Source: Stromatinia cepivora
Lineage: Eukaryota; Ascomycota; Leotiomycetes; Helotiales; Sclerotiniaceae
Length of the DNA stretch: 64,000 nucleotides
NCBI GenBank assembly: GCA_014898415.1
Contig: RCTD01000001.1
Coordinates: 3,038,001 to 3,102,000 of the forward strand
Reading direction: 5' to 3'
In this document: positions 12,201-23,141 of the stretch, in pieces
Position numbering within the stretch: position 1 is the first letter of the stretch
Layout of the letters: each line of letters starts with the position of its first letter
Position numbers and translations under genes: made by a program
The notes under the pieces: model-generated
Database searches by the model: none
Seen by the model: the letters and a program-made list of their open reading frames with translations, nothing else
What the model was told of the DNA's origin: nothing

Positions 12201-12539
12201 TAATTGATTGAATAAAGCTCTATAAAAGTAGAGAGGATAATTATAATCATATAGATGACGATTCATTTATGAAATCAAAGGAAAGAAAAGTGTTCTTTAA
12301 TACAGTAGATTAGATATTATAATTTTATGATAGTATATATATATACAATCGTAAAAGAATCAAAAACCCATACAAATTCGAGGGAATTTGATTGTATACG
12401 TATATAACCCGAGCTTTATACAACAGACGAGCTGTTACCATCAAGACAATACGAAAGCAATATATTTCAAAAACTCATACCTATAATCATTTCAAAAATC
12501 ATGTAAAAGGAAGCTTGAATATGGTAAGAACGAAATATA

Positions 12540-12860
12540 ACGTCACCCCTGTCGATTTCGTTCAATTTGGTTGATTTGATCAATTTGGTCGATTAACTTG
12601 ATCGATTTCGGAATTGATTATATTAACCATTTATTATCATTATACTATAATTCAACCTCTTTCCTTTTTCTATTGAAATTTTTTCCTTTCAGAGGTTCCC
12701 CAAATCAAGGAGAATATGAATCAATATTAATTTAATCAATTGATGAACAATTTGGTCGATTTGGTCAATTCATTCGTTATTTTGATCAATTTGATCGATT
12801 AATTTGGTCAATTTGATCAATTTCCATTAAATTGATCAAATCAATTAAAATGATTAATCT
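12540..12860 (+). repeat. Degenerate GATCAATTTGGTC-type repeat inside the element
   Basis: Between the end of pol and the polypurine tract the sequence repeatedly uses the units GATCAATTTG, GGTCGATT and GGTCAATT in tandem or near-tandem arrangement (clusters near 12560-12600 and 12745-12850). The copies differ mainly by C/T and G/A, so RIP probably blurred a more regular repeat. Confidence 0.7.
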
Positions 12861-12953
12861 AATTGATTTAAAAGTTTATGAATCTTTACAAAACCTGATT
12901 TCCGATGAAATAACAATGGAATAGAGGAGTGAAACACTTAAGAACGAGTTTTT

Positions 12954-12969
12954 CCGAAGGGGGGGGTAG
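12954..12969 (+). promoter_or_regulatory. Polypurine tract of the retrotransposon
   Basis: CGAAGGGGGGGGTAG, a run dominated by purines, directly abuts the TG of the right LTR. It is conspicuous as the most GC-rich stretch in the element. This is the expected position for the plus-strand primer of an LTR retrotransposon. Confidence 0.8.
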
Positions 12970-13251
12970 TGTTATGAATCGTGAACTACAGGAGGCTAAC
13001 CACATGATACCTTTTATCTCTTATATCAATTTATAAGCTGATCATTTGTATGCATATATTACAAATCATACAATTTAGTATAATAAAATAGTAACCCTAA
13101 TAATGCTTATATATAACCTTACAGTTTATAAATGGGTATTTGTATATATATATTTAGTTGCTCCTTATGAGCTATAATTCTTCAATTGTAGATTCTAAAG
13201 AACATAATTGACCCTGTTTATTCAGCTCTACTACGGCTCTTGTGCGTCACA
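12970..13251 (+). repeat. Right LTR (282 bp)
   Basis: Begins TGTTATGAATCG and ends GTGCGTCACA. Same length as the left LTR. Its outer 3' end retains C and G where the left copy has T and A, whereas its 5' end is the more mutated copy. Confidence 0.92.
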
Positions 13252-13256
13252 CTCTT
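13252..13256. repeat. Target-site duplication, right copy (CTCTT)
   Basis: Matches 6204-6208 exactly and sits immediately after the terminal CA of the right LTR. Confidence 0.75.
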
Positions 13257-14612
13257 CTCTCTTCTTTATAAAAGTTTTATTATTATCAAAATTAAAGAAA
13301 ATAATAAAAATAATTAAATAAAAAAAAACTCCTCGAATAGAAAAAAAGAAAAGAAATCTATCTAATCAATTTACACTTTCAAATTTCATTTTATTCTATT
13401 TATTTTAATAAAATCGAAAGAACTTATTTATTATTTAATAAAATTATAAATTATTTATATTTTTAAAGAGATTAAAAAATTAAAAAGAAAAATTAAAAGT
13501 TGAATTGAAAATTAAAACCTTTTTCAACACCTCCAGTCTAAAAATGAATCTAATGATAATTCGGAATAATATATAAATTAAGATTTGTTACTATATGATG
13601 AGATTTGAAATGTATCGTTTTAGTGCTACACGGGCCAGGTTATCAGGATTCTACTATGTACAATGTTTTGCTTTTTGATCCGAATCGCGGAATTAATAAA
13701 AATCGCCACAAAATCTGAGTACCAGCATTTTCATTACTCTACTCAAACAGCCCTTACATACGATACGATACGGTACGGTACTCCACACTATACGGAGTAT
13801 AATTGGGTGCCTTATGGATGCACCAGGAACTGACGACTTAATAAGTACGATTTGTCGACCCTGTGTGGCTTTCAAGGCTGATAATCCAAAAGTTCAAAGC
13901 TAATAACGAAATTCTGCAGCCACTTAAGGCACCACCGCCACACCTCACATATTTTAAGGGGTCTCCCTCCCATGTAATCATATTTCTAATATATCATCTC
14001 GAATAGCACATCAGGACCTTAACCTTATGATCAAAACCCCTTCACCGTTCTTGGCCGAGTTCGAGAACAACAATTTGTCAACAGCGGACCCCCATTTTCT
14101 CATCCATTGATATGACAGTACTTAGACTGCCTAGGCTATTCAGACATGTCACCTGTTTTTCTGTTGGTTCTTGACATCATAAGATTATAATAACCTAACC
14201 TATGGTCGAAAATTTCGTCCCTGACCACCCAGATCAAGATGGTGTCTGATGACGAAGCTTTCCAAGAGAGATATCGACAGTTATTCTAGGCCTTTGCGGA
14301 TTCCCCACTATTCGGAATTTTTTGGTATCTACGTCCGTACTCGGCAAGACTATATTCGGGATGCCGAAGAAATGGTGCCCGAAGCCGATCAAAGTCGGAA
14401 CATCTGAACGGCATGTTTTACGTTCCTTCATGTTTTGGCTACGTAGCTACGAGGTATCTTTTTCAAATACCTATTATTCAGGGAAGTAAGCCCAAGATTC
14501 TAAAATGGTGCCAAACGACCGGGATGAATTCGAATGAGGGTCCGTTGCATCTTGGGTATCACATATGAAATGACATGGACAGTTCTTCTCACCCACCCTT
14601 GTTTTTGATCCT

Positions 14613-14637
14613 GCGTGTGCGTATGCGTATGCGTATG
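14613..14637. repeat. GTATGC microsatellite
   Basis: Short tandem array of GCGTAT/GTATGC units (about four copies) within the gene-poor interval. Confidence 0.85.
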
Positions 14638-16084
14638 ATCATCAAATGATTGCACGTTCATCCTACATATGCTGCATTGCTGCAACGATGAATAAGTGGA
14701 CGGACCATGACATTATACGAAAATCACCCACCTCCTGCAATAGGTACGCATTATGCTTTCATGTTTTTGGACACCGCTCTCTTAACCTACTTCTCTTTCC
14801 TTCCACACTCTTTTCCATAATCTATCATGCAGCTGCAGTGTTGCATAAATCATGGCCGCGTGATTCATGAGCTGTTGGGCCGCAAATCAGAAATTCCTAT
14901 GTAGACAGCTGGTAAAGGAAGGAAGGACTTGGGCCGGGTCGTCGTACAAATGAAAAGTGGTAAGGTAGCAGGATGGTGGCAGGCATGAGTTCATGGCCAG
15001 CAAGCATCAGAATAGGAAAAAACACCTTCCGTGAAAAATACCGCGATTACTCTTACCTGCAGTTTTCGTACCTTAATATGGCTGTGACACGAATGGATGA
15101 TTGGATTGGATATTGGATTTGATTCGACCAAAAGAATCATCCTATAATCAAACGCAAAAAGGAAAATGGACAAGTGAAGTTATTGATACGTTTTGATATA
15201 ATTTGAGAATGGAAAATTCATTAGAATTATTTACATTTGAAATGTACCTAGAATGTTTCTCACATTCTATGGTATGGCGAGATGGATTATCAGCTGATGA
15301 GAATGAGTACGAAAACGTTTCAATAAATCAGACCCGGTTGGCTACCGCTTTATGCGGAGATCTAGATGTCACGGCTTCGTGCTCTCCTTCATTGAATGTT
15401 AAGGTCTCGCCATGAATGAAAAGCGGATCAAATCGACTTCTGTACTGCTGCCCAGTTGACGAGAACCTGGCTACGACTCGTACAATGAAGATTTTGTATA
15501 TCAAAACTAAGAACTGAGTTGTACAGTACGACCAAAAGTATCTCTGTACCAGGTTTTCGCAGAATACAAATTAACCGACTGTTACTACCGCACCGATATG
15601 TGCGATATGGCATGATGGACAAGATTCACGAAATGGAACATCTCGGCAACCTACCTATCTCACATTCCTTTTGAAAATTTCGATGTATCGCATGGTTCCT
15701 GCACTCGATCTAGGTATATTGCATCACCCTCATAAAGCATCATTAGAGGTCATTGGGGAAGGGAGAAGGTCCCGACAGAGTACAAAAACTAAAAGACTTA
15801 CGGATCCATACAGTTTCGTTTGGGGGCGTAAAAATCCCAATAATGGGTTTCGCACTTGAGTGACCCAAAGAGAAAAAAATGATTAATCGCATTTTACGAT
15901 CTCTAGGCGTTTGCACAATCCGACAGCCTCTAAAAACTGCAAAGATATGCCACTGACTACATGCATTATGGAAAATCTCCTAATAGGTTCTAACGGCTCT
16001 CACACCCCCCATCCTTTCAGAGTTTCAACTGGATGGAGCTTCCCCCGTTGCCATGCCCATTTTTCCTGCTAATTGGAAAAAAAA

Positions 16085-16185
16085 AGCAAAAAAAAGTCAA
16101 ATCGAATTGAAATCAATCAAATCAATCGAATCGAATCAAATCACATCACATCAAACCAAATCAAATCAATCAATCATTGAACCGA
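16085..16185. repeat. ATCAA/TCAAA low-complexity array
   Basis: About 100 bp of degenerate pentamer repeats (atcaa, tcgaa, atcaca, atcaaa) on the plus strand, preceded by an A-rich run. Noncoding by position and composition. Confidence 0.85.
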
Positions 16186-17731
16186 CTTGGCTAGTTTAGT
16201 TGTTGCCCGCCCCTTGCCCTGCATTCATCGGACAATCGACTGAATAATGAAATAAAGTAAAATAAAAAACGAAATAAAATCACCGCGTGTACTCAATCAT
16301 TTCATGCACTCAAGCAAGGTACTAGTAAGTAACTAGGTAGGTCTAGAAGTTTTGGTTGGTCGGTATCGGGAAGTGGAGAACATTGTTGACAGTAATGCTA
16401 CGGTACCATAAACGGATCAAGGATTAATTCCCCAACAATCATATTGATATCGTGACCAGATCGAATCACAAATCTTTCTATTCCTGACAAAGAAAGCAGG
16501 TTGCCTTCGGAGATCTTCATGTCATAACAACAACGAGTCAATATTTCCTCTCCCCGGCTCGTTCTGAGCAATCCATATGGTAGACATCCCATTGGAGGCC
16601 GGCTATGGGCTCCCGGCTGCATATGTGGCCGGGCGTCGTGCCTCAAAGATATACCCATTCGTGCCATCGCCCATATCCCCGGATCATATGTCTCTGATGA
16701 AAAATGAGCTTTACCCGGCTATGGTTAAGGGAGTAAGTGCGGTGAGCGGTCACATAGCAGTGCATCAAATTCCAACACTCGGATGGGACTTTGATTGACA
16801 CGTCTTCTTGGCTCGAGCTTGTTCCTTCGCTGCCAAACATTCTTCTTAACATTTTCTTGCTCATGCTCATGCTAATGCTCTCATGCTCTCATATCATACC
16901 ACTCAATCGGGTCGATTCATACACCACACACATTCCTTCTTTCTTCTTCCTTCCCCCCTTTTTCAACCATTTATAACGAAATATTTTTTAATATACTTTC
17001 ATACTAACCACATTGGTGAACAGCTAGTCATGTCATCTTCTAGTATCCCTCTAGTCTTCTATCTACCTAATAACTAAAACGTCCGTTGAAAGTTTAACGT
17101 CACTTTGTCATCCGAATTTAGCGTCAGGACATGCCTTCATCGGTCCACCCCCACCAATGTAAAGAAAAATTTCATCTCTCGCGCCCTTGTTATCCGTGGA
17201 AAGCAAGGATTTCATGCTTTTTTGATCCAGATCTTTTTCCTATTCTCCAGTGAGGCCAATCTTACTAAAGGCAAGTTGCATCTACGTTTGAACCCACTTT
17301 GATCGATTATCGTCCTATCATATCTTCTTGTTCAACTTATCAACTCTCTCATGCATCTCACCTCTCACCCAACTTTCTATTCTCAATCTCCACTCCGGAA
17401 TCTAGCACCCAATCTTGTATGCCCTGGCCCGGTTCTTGTTGGCCCACCTAGGTTTCTTTCTTCCCTTCCTTCCGTCATAGTGCTACTACCCGTATGCTGT
17501 CTTGACCATATATTAAGGTGCCTTTTCCCATCGGGACCTCCGAATCTCCTTTCTATCAAGTACTTCCCAACATCACTTTGCATATCCCTCACCGACTTTG
17601 ATTCCTATATATCAGGACTTGGAACTCATGAACATACCTGTCGTCGACAACATATTCTACTTGTCTACATCTACATCTACCCTTCACCTTATTTCATAAC
17701 CCAAAACCCTACTCTCTAGATATCATTCATC

Positions 17732-19240
17732 ATGTCGCCAGCTGCCATCGCAGAACCACATAGTGAATCGTATGTCACCACCACCAAGGCGGTGGGCGAT
17801 GGATCTTCATCATACATGAATGGAGGAGCTGTACAAGGCATGAAGAGAACCACATTCCTATTTGATCGACATCTCCACAAAGAATTCCCAGTCATCGTAG
17901 GAGGAAGTGGAAGTAAGCTATACACCAAAGACGGACGAGTCATATTCGATGCCACATCCGGCGCGGCTGTCTCATGTTTAGGACATGGCAACAAGCGAGT
18001 CACCAATGCCGTTTATCAGCAAATGGCGACCGGCATTCCATACCTAGCCTCAGGATTCTTTGGTAACGAGACCGTGGACGATCTTTGCGAAGAACTGATA
18101 AATGGCACTGGTCGAAAGATGGCCCGAGTCTACTTGACTGGTTCAGGTAAGCTACACCGTCAACCATTGATGTGACCCAAGCTAATCAACGTAGGATCCG
18201 AGGCTATGGAAGCCACATGCAAATTGGCACGACAGTATTTTTACGAAAAAGATAAATCCACCCCACGAGTCAACTTCATCGCTCGAGAAGGTTCATATCA
18301 TGGCAACACCTTGGGCGCATTAGGCATGTCGGGTCACAAAGCGCGCCGCGCCCCTTACACACCCTTCCTGATGCCCAACGTCCATCACGTGTCCTCCTGC
18401 AACCCCTATCGGCAGCGACTCCCCAACGAATCCGACGCCTCCTTCGTCTCACGCAAAGCCGCCGAACTCGAAGCCAAATTCCAAGAACTCGGCCCGGAAA
18501 CCGTCATCGGTTTCTGTGCCGAGCCGATCGTAGGCGCTGCCCTCGGTTGTGTGGCTGCTCTCCCTGGCTACCTTAAAGCCATGCGCGACGTATGTCATCG
18601 CCACGGTGCCCTCTTCATTCTCGACGAAGTCATGTGCGGCATGGGTCGCACTGGCACTCTACACGCATGGCAAGCTGAAAACGTAGCCCCTGATCTACAA
18701 ACCATTGGTAAAGGACTAGCCGGTGGATATCAACCCGTTGCCGGTGTTCTCATTTCGCAAAAAGTCGTCAATGTTCTCTACAACGGCACCGGCCAATTTA
18801 TCCACGGTCAAACATATCAAGGAATGCCGGTGCAAGCCGCCGCAGCTCTAGAAGTCCAACGCATTATCCGCCAACATGACGTCCTCGACAATGTCCGCAC
18901 CCAAGGAGCATATCTCGGCAAACTCCTCAAACAACACCTCTCAGACCATCCAAACGTAGGCGATATCCGCGGAAAAGGACTGTTTTGGGGTATCGAATTT
19001 GTGAAAGATAAAAAGAGCAAAGTGGCTTTTGAACCCAAACTAAGCGTTGCACAAAAGATACACGATCTGGCGATTTCTCGTCCATACAATATGACCATGT
19101 ATCCCGGGACTGGCACTGCAGATGGCATGTGTGGAGATCACATAATGTTGTCGCCGAATTACTTGGTTACGAAGGAAGATGTGGAATATATTGTCAGGAT
19201 TACGGTGGATGTGATTCGATCTGTTTTTGAAAATCTGTAG
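17732..19240 (+). CDS. Class III PLP-dependent aminotransferase (486 aa)
   Basis: Exons 17732-18146 and 18195-19240, intron GTAAGC..GTAG, join to 486 residues. The fold-type I class III hallmarks are present: LTGSGSEAMEAT (phosphate-binding loop), YHGNTLGALGMSG, CAEPIVGAA, FILDEVMCGMGRTG with the PLP-ring Asp near residue 282, and TIGKGLAGGYQPVAG with the Schiff-base Lys near residue 311. The C-terminal RGKGLFWGIEFV completes the family. It should transfer an amino group from an omega-amino acid or amine to a keto acid, but the substrate cannot be read from sequence. No mitochondrial presequence is obvious, so it is probably cytosolic. Confidence 0.9.
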
Positions 19241-20173
19241 GGTAGGCGCAAGTTTATATTTACGTTTTTGGCTTTGGGGTTTGGGGATTAATTATATCTT
19301 ATATTATGTTTCGCTGTTTGGTTTACCTTGCGAAAGGATGGGATTGAGTACAAGAGGTTGGGTTGGGTTGGAGAATGGAGATTTGGAGATTCGGAGTTAT
19401 ATTAGGTATCCAGGTATCCAGGTGGATAGGGATGGATTTCCTGAAGTTTTTTCACCATTTTTTTTTTTTTTACAAGCAAGTCTGTTGAGCCGTATGGGAT
19501 ACAACCAAGCTTCAGAGCCCTTCTGTGTTGAGCGATATGGGATGTTAGTTTGGCGTGAAGGAGAATCTTCTTATATGGTATCATATTCTTTCATTATTTT
19601 TCTCTATTCTGGAGGCGTTTATTGCATTATCGATAAAGATATATATGCCCTGAACTGCTTTCTATCTGTATCCTGTATCTTACCTACAGAAACAAAAAGC
19701 CAAATAAACTAAAAATGATTATTCTCATGATTTGCATACATTTTTTTTGTCCTCGTCCCACCACCAAATTGTGATATCTGAAATGAGTATGAGATGAAGT
19801 ACCTCAAAGATGTCATCTGCACCATGATTATCCCTTGTAATACACCTTGTCCAACTTCCTTGAATGCCGATCGGTAGTGGTATCGAAACTCCTTTTGTCT
19901 TGAGTACCGTGAGGTTGGAATAGTTTCCCATTCGTTCGATTGCCCATGACGCCTATGTCCCACATTTGTATTTTCCGGAACTCCATGCGAATCCAGTCCT
20001 TGAATGACCCATAACCCGAAGAAAAGATTCCGGGGAAAACACCCATCCAAATCTCCTCTCTGATCTACTCCTTTCCTCCATAATTCCACCCTGCAGGTCA
20101 AAATCTAAGCCCCGCCCTTTCGCTCTCGCCGGATCCCCCGTAAACTCACATCACCGACCCACTCACCTTTTAA
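19241..20173. other. Convergent intergenic region between aminotransferase and MED10
   Basis: 3' flanks of two convergent genes. It contains T- and A-homopolymers (near 19458 and 19740). The open frames here (plus 19227-19712, minus 19709-20101) have no recognisable domain and composition unlike their neighbours, so they are not called. Confidence 0.55.
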
Positions 20174-20714
20174 TCACTTCCCCTCACTATCATCAGTAGT
20201 AGCCTCCACAACCATCTTAATATCCTCCCCCAACTCCGGAAACACCTTCTCCATCTCCCCAGCAAGCACATCCCTAAAATCCCCAAACGCCTGCATCTTC
20301 CCCCTCATCAATTGATTATTTTTCCTCGCCAACTCAATAAACTCTCTCGTATAAATATCCGGATTCCTCCCGTTATCCACATAATGTATTACGTCCCCTG
20401 GAATCCATGCGAGGTTTGTACCTTTTCCCGCTACCCTATCGATTTGGGGATTTCCAGTTGGGGGACCGGCGGGAACAGTGGTGCGAGAAACTGTTTGCAG
20501 AGAATTTGAGAGTTGCAGGAGGGATTTTTCGAGCGTTTCGCGAGAGGGTCGTCCGGCGTTGTCGTAGTTATGCGTTTGTACCATTATTTCGTACAAGTCT
20601 TGGATGACATTTTTAATTTGAGCTGCGGGTGTTAGAACGGTGAATGTAGGAAAGATGGATTATAGAGAACCTACTCGCAACGACATTGTGATCTGCGTTA
20701 TTGACAGGTGCCAT
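20174..20714 (-). CDS. MED10: Mediator complex subunit 10 (162 aa)
   Basis: Exons 20714-20675 and 20622-20174. Exon 1 encodes only MAPVNNADHNVVA plus the first base of the next codon. The joined sequence continues QIKNVIQDLYEIMVQTHNYD, the conserved start of the Med10/Nut2 domain. Later blocks LEKSLLQLSNSL, IPGDVIHYVDNGRNPDIYTR and NNQLMRGKMQAF are characteristic of the family, and 162 residues is the normal length. It is a middle-module subunit of Mediator, which bridges transcription activators and RNA polymerase II in the nucleus. Confidence 0.96.
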
Positions 20715-21671
20715 TTTCGCAGATGATTTGGTATAGAAAATGGCTTGAGAAACTATTGTATTGGGAGGTCATTGATGCCCATCAAAAGTGATTATATAAG
20801 CTGGAATAATGCCGAGGTCAGCCTCGCTGCAAGGCTACTAGAAATATTCCCTTCAAAGTATCTTTGCTACTTGGTGAAGTTACCAGCGATTTATAGTAGA
20901 ATAATTAGGTGACTTTGAAGTTACGTTGCACAGGTCATTGTAGTCTATAGAAATGCTAGATTGGAAAAGTTCAATGTTCGTGCAAATAATGAGTCTAGGA
21001 TCGATGCAAGAAATTTCCCGGTAGCTTTCCCGGTGAGCCTTCTCCACAACTTTACTCCCGGTGAGCAGTTTCTCAACTTTTACTGAATCCGCACATAAGT
21101 CATTTCATAAATTTCAGATTTGATTCACTTCGTCCATAGCGTGGGGGCTGGAGAGAATACTTCTTATTTGGATCCGAAGTATACTCGAGTAGCACCGTGG
21201 AGTTCAGTTATCAATTGCAAGGAATAGTGTTCTACTTCTGTTGAACGCAAACCCATCAATGTATAATAAGTTTCAATAAAGTGTATTGAACAAAATTGAA
21301 ACTTCTTCATATATCTCATAGAGACCACATTCATGGGCTGCGAGAAAGGCGGGAAATGCAGTAATCTTAAAATTTAGCTGCTGATCTACTTTTACTTCTG
21401 CTTTCCTTCTAGATGTTTATCATGCTTTGAGGTTGGTAAGATCTCTCGCTTCATGCACTGCTCGAACGGAATTTCCATGGAGATTTTCCCATCGTGTAGT
21501 ACTGACAAACTCCAGATATTGTTTGTGGAAATTCAATTGTAAAGTTATCGTCTGGCTCAAAGATGCACCAAGGCGTAAAATTAAATTGCCATGGTCGTCT
21601 TCACCCTCATAAGAACCAACTACCCGAGCCATGGCTCCCATATAACTTTACATGTGCGGCTTTCCTCATTC
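20715..21671. other. Intergenic region, no gene seen
   Basis: Lies between the 5' end of MED10 and the 3' end of the EFM4-like gene, both on the minus strand. It contains only short open frames without recognisable domains. It presumably holds the MED10 promoter and the EFM4-like terminator. Confidence 0.55.
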
Positions 21672-22702
21672 CTATTCGCTTCCCCCACACTTCCTAAAAC
21701 AAACACTACAGACCGTCTGACCCTTCACCCCTCCAAAACTAAAACTCCTATACTCAATCTTCCTCAGTACCTCAAACCTGACTTCCCTCTCCTCCTCTCC
21801 CTTCCCAGAGAACCACTCAATCAACTCTTCTTCAGTCCAATTACAACTAGTAACAACCGCCACCCCACCCTTCCTCACCAACGCCAGCACTTCCTCCCTA
21901 TATCCCTCGAAAATCCTCTTACCATCCGAATCTGTTTCTTGTGACAAACTAATCGCATCGAATGTCCCTTTATCAAGTACTATATCCCATCCCTTTGCCT
22001 GTTCTCCATTTAGGACTTTTGGAGACGGATCTTCTTTCATTATATCCCAAGTAATGAATTCGATTTCATTTCCGTCTTCTGTTCCCTCCTCCTCACTTTC
22101 CCGTTTATCCTTCGCAATCCGTTTCGCAAACTCAATAGATCTCTCCGAATAATCCACACCCATCATTCTACCAACCCATTTCTTTCCCTCATCACTATTT
22201 TCTCCCCCCTCTTCTTCTTCCTCTTCCTCTTCACTGTCCTCCTCACCCTCCCTCAACCTAACCAAAAAATGTCCATTCCCCGTCCCCAAATCCAAAAAAC
22301 TGAAATCCTGCCTCCTCCTTCCCTCCCCCAGGCCCAGTAAATCCTTCTCAAAAACCTCTTCATTCAAGAAATCCACAACTTTATCTTCTGCAGATGAATC
22401 ATCAAACCATACCGTACCGACATCCGTTGCATCGAGAGCGTGGTTTGAGATTTCGCGGTTATAGAGGTTATCCCAACTATTTATGTCGTTAGGAAATGTG
22501 TCGTTTGATGTAAGAGGAAGATATTAGAGGAAGTAGATGTGCTGAAACATAAGAATGGTGAATGGAAGGGTTAAAGATTGTGAAATGGAGGGGTAGTATG
22601 GAGGGGTAAATTATTTGTAGGGCGCACAAAACGTACTTACTATTCTTTTGTGCCAAGAGGTGATGGCTCGAGGTGAGACGGTTTTGATGTTTCTGAGGTC
22701 AT
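21672..22702 (-). CDS. EFM4: eEF1A lysine methyltransferase, EFM4/METTL10 type (288 aa)
   Basis: Exons 22702-22641 and 22476-21672, with a 164-bp intron. The splice creates PSPLGTKEYWDNLYNREI, the conserved N-terminal signature of the family, split exactly between the two exons. The SAM-binding core follows: VWFDDSSAEDKVVDFL, FLDLGTGNGHFLVRL (motif I), GVDYSERSIEFAK, and DIVLDKGTFDAISLSQ, the family-defining DKGTFDAI. SCNWTEEELIEWF lies near the end. An acidic run of Glu and Asp (roughly residues 105-130) is inserted between motif I and GVDYS, in a loop. The known yeast role is methylation of a lysine in translation elongation factor eEF1A. Confidence 0.93.
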
Positions 22703-23141
22703 CTTTACTTACTGTTTTCAGTAGCAATCTTAATCAGTTCATGGAATTGAAACGTTGTGCAGGAGATAATGGCATCAGGATGGTGGCAGAATAATTTGGA
22801 CAGAGGTAATTGGTTCACCGCCTTTCCAATTACGTACAGCAGAGAGATGCGCAGTTCAGGTATTGGGGGTTTTATGTGGATGAGGTGCAATTTAAGAAAT
22901 TATTAATCGCAAGCAGTTGGATACTCAATATATCGTTCTCATTTGATTTTTTTTGTCTACGGTTTTGTCGCCTACCATCTGCATATCAGGTCGCTTTATC
23001 AAAAACGTATTAGAAGGGGCTATGCTGGATTTCATGCTCCGATCTAGAATAACAGGAAAACAGCAAGGCTGTCATGCTTAGGCTACTGGCTTAAGAAAAG
23101 ATACATTTTTCTCCCCATATGCGACATCTTTATTCACCCGT
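22703..23141. other. Intergenic region
   Basis: About 440 bp between the start of the EFM4-like gene and the stop of the PP2A scaffold gene. No supported gene. Confidence 0.6.

Larger units (their letters stand above)
6209..13251 (+). mobile_element. Ty3/gypsy-type LTR retrotransposon, full length, RIP-inactivated
   Basis: A 7043-bp element bounded by two 282-bp LTRs with a CTCTT target duplication on each side. The internal order is RT (about 9.36-9.84 kb), RNase H (10.2-10.6 kb), integrase (10.85-11.6 kb), a chromodomain-like tail (12.06-12.2 kb) and a polypurine tract next to the right LTR. Integrase after RT defines the Ty3/gypsy order. Stops interrupt every frame. Where codons can be compared with family consensus the changes are C-to-T or G-to-A, as expected for RIP. 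A recognisable tRNA primer-binding site is not visible after the left LTR. The element is non-coding now. Confidence 0.92.
5990..13560. other. AT isochore (RIP-type) containing an LTR retrotransposon
   Basis: Base composition falls abruptly near 5990 and recovers near 13560. Inside, G and C are scarce, stop codons occur in every frame every few tens of bases, and TA/AT dinucleotides dominate. The AT-rich zone extends about 220 bp left and 300 bp right of the element boundaries, so either RIP leaked into flanks or the element inserted into older degenerate repeat DNA. No functional gene is supported. Confidence 0.9.
13257..17731. other. 4.5-kb gene-poor interval and leader of the aminotransferase gene
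   Basis: The first ~300 bp is AT-rich, then composition returns to normal. All open frames are under 125 codons, on both strands, with no recognisable domain or intron-linked continuation. From about 16850 to 17731 the plus strand becomes pyrimidine-rich with many CTTTC/TCATC stretches, typical of a long fungal promoter and 5' leader, ending at the ATG at 17732. A tandem acgatacgatacggtacggt motif lies near 13757-13778. No tRNA was recognised. Confidence 0.6.

Noticed and set aside
12392..12574. 60-codon frame within the retrotransposon
   Set aside because: Lies in the post-pol spacer of a RIP-mutated element; chance opening in AT-rich DNA.
14234..16976. Several 60-90-codon frames in the gene-poor interval
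   Set aside because: Both strands open equally, no domain and no splice-linked extension.
19227..19712. 161-codon plus-strand frame after the aminotransferase
   Set aside because: Begins inside the aminotransferase 3' end in another frame and contains homopolymer-derived residues; likely 3' UTR.
19709..20101. 130-codon minus-strand frame before MED10
   Set aside because: No recognisable motif and composition unlike the neighbours; most likely 3' flank.
17732..20714. Secondary-metabolite cluster around the aminotransferase
   Set aside because: The neighbours are MED10, EFM4-like and PP2A genes, with no synthase, regulator or tailoring enzyme in sight.
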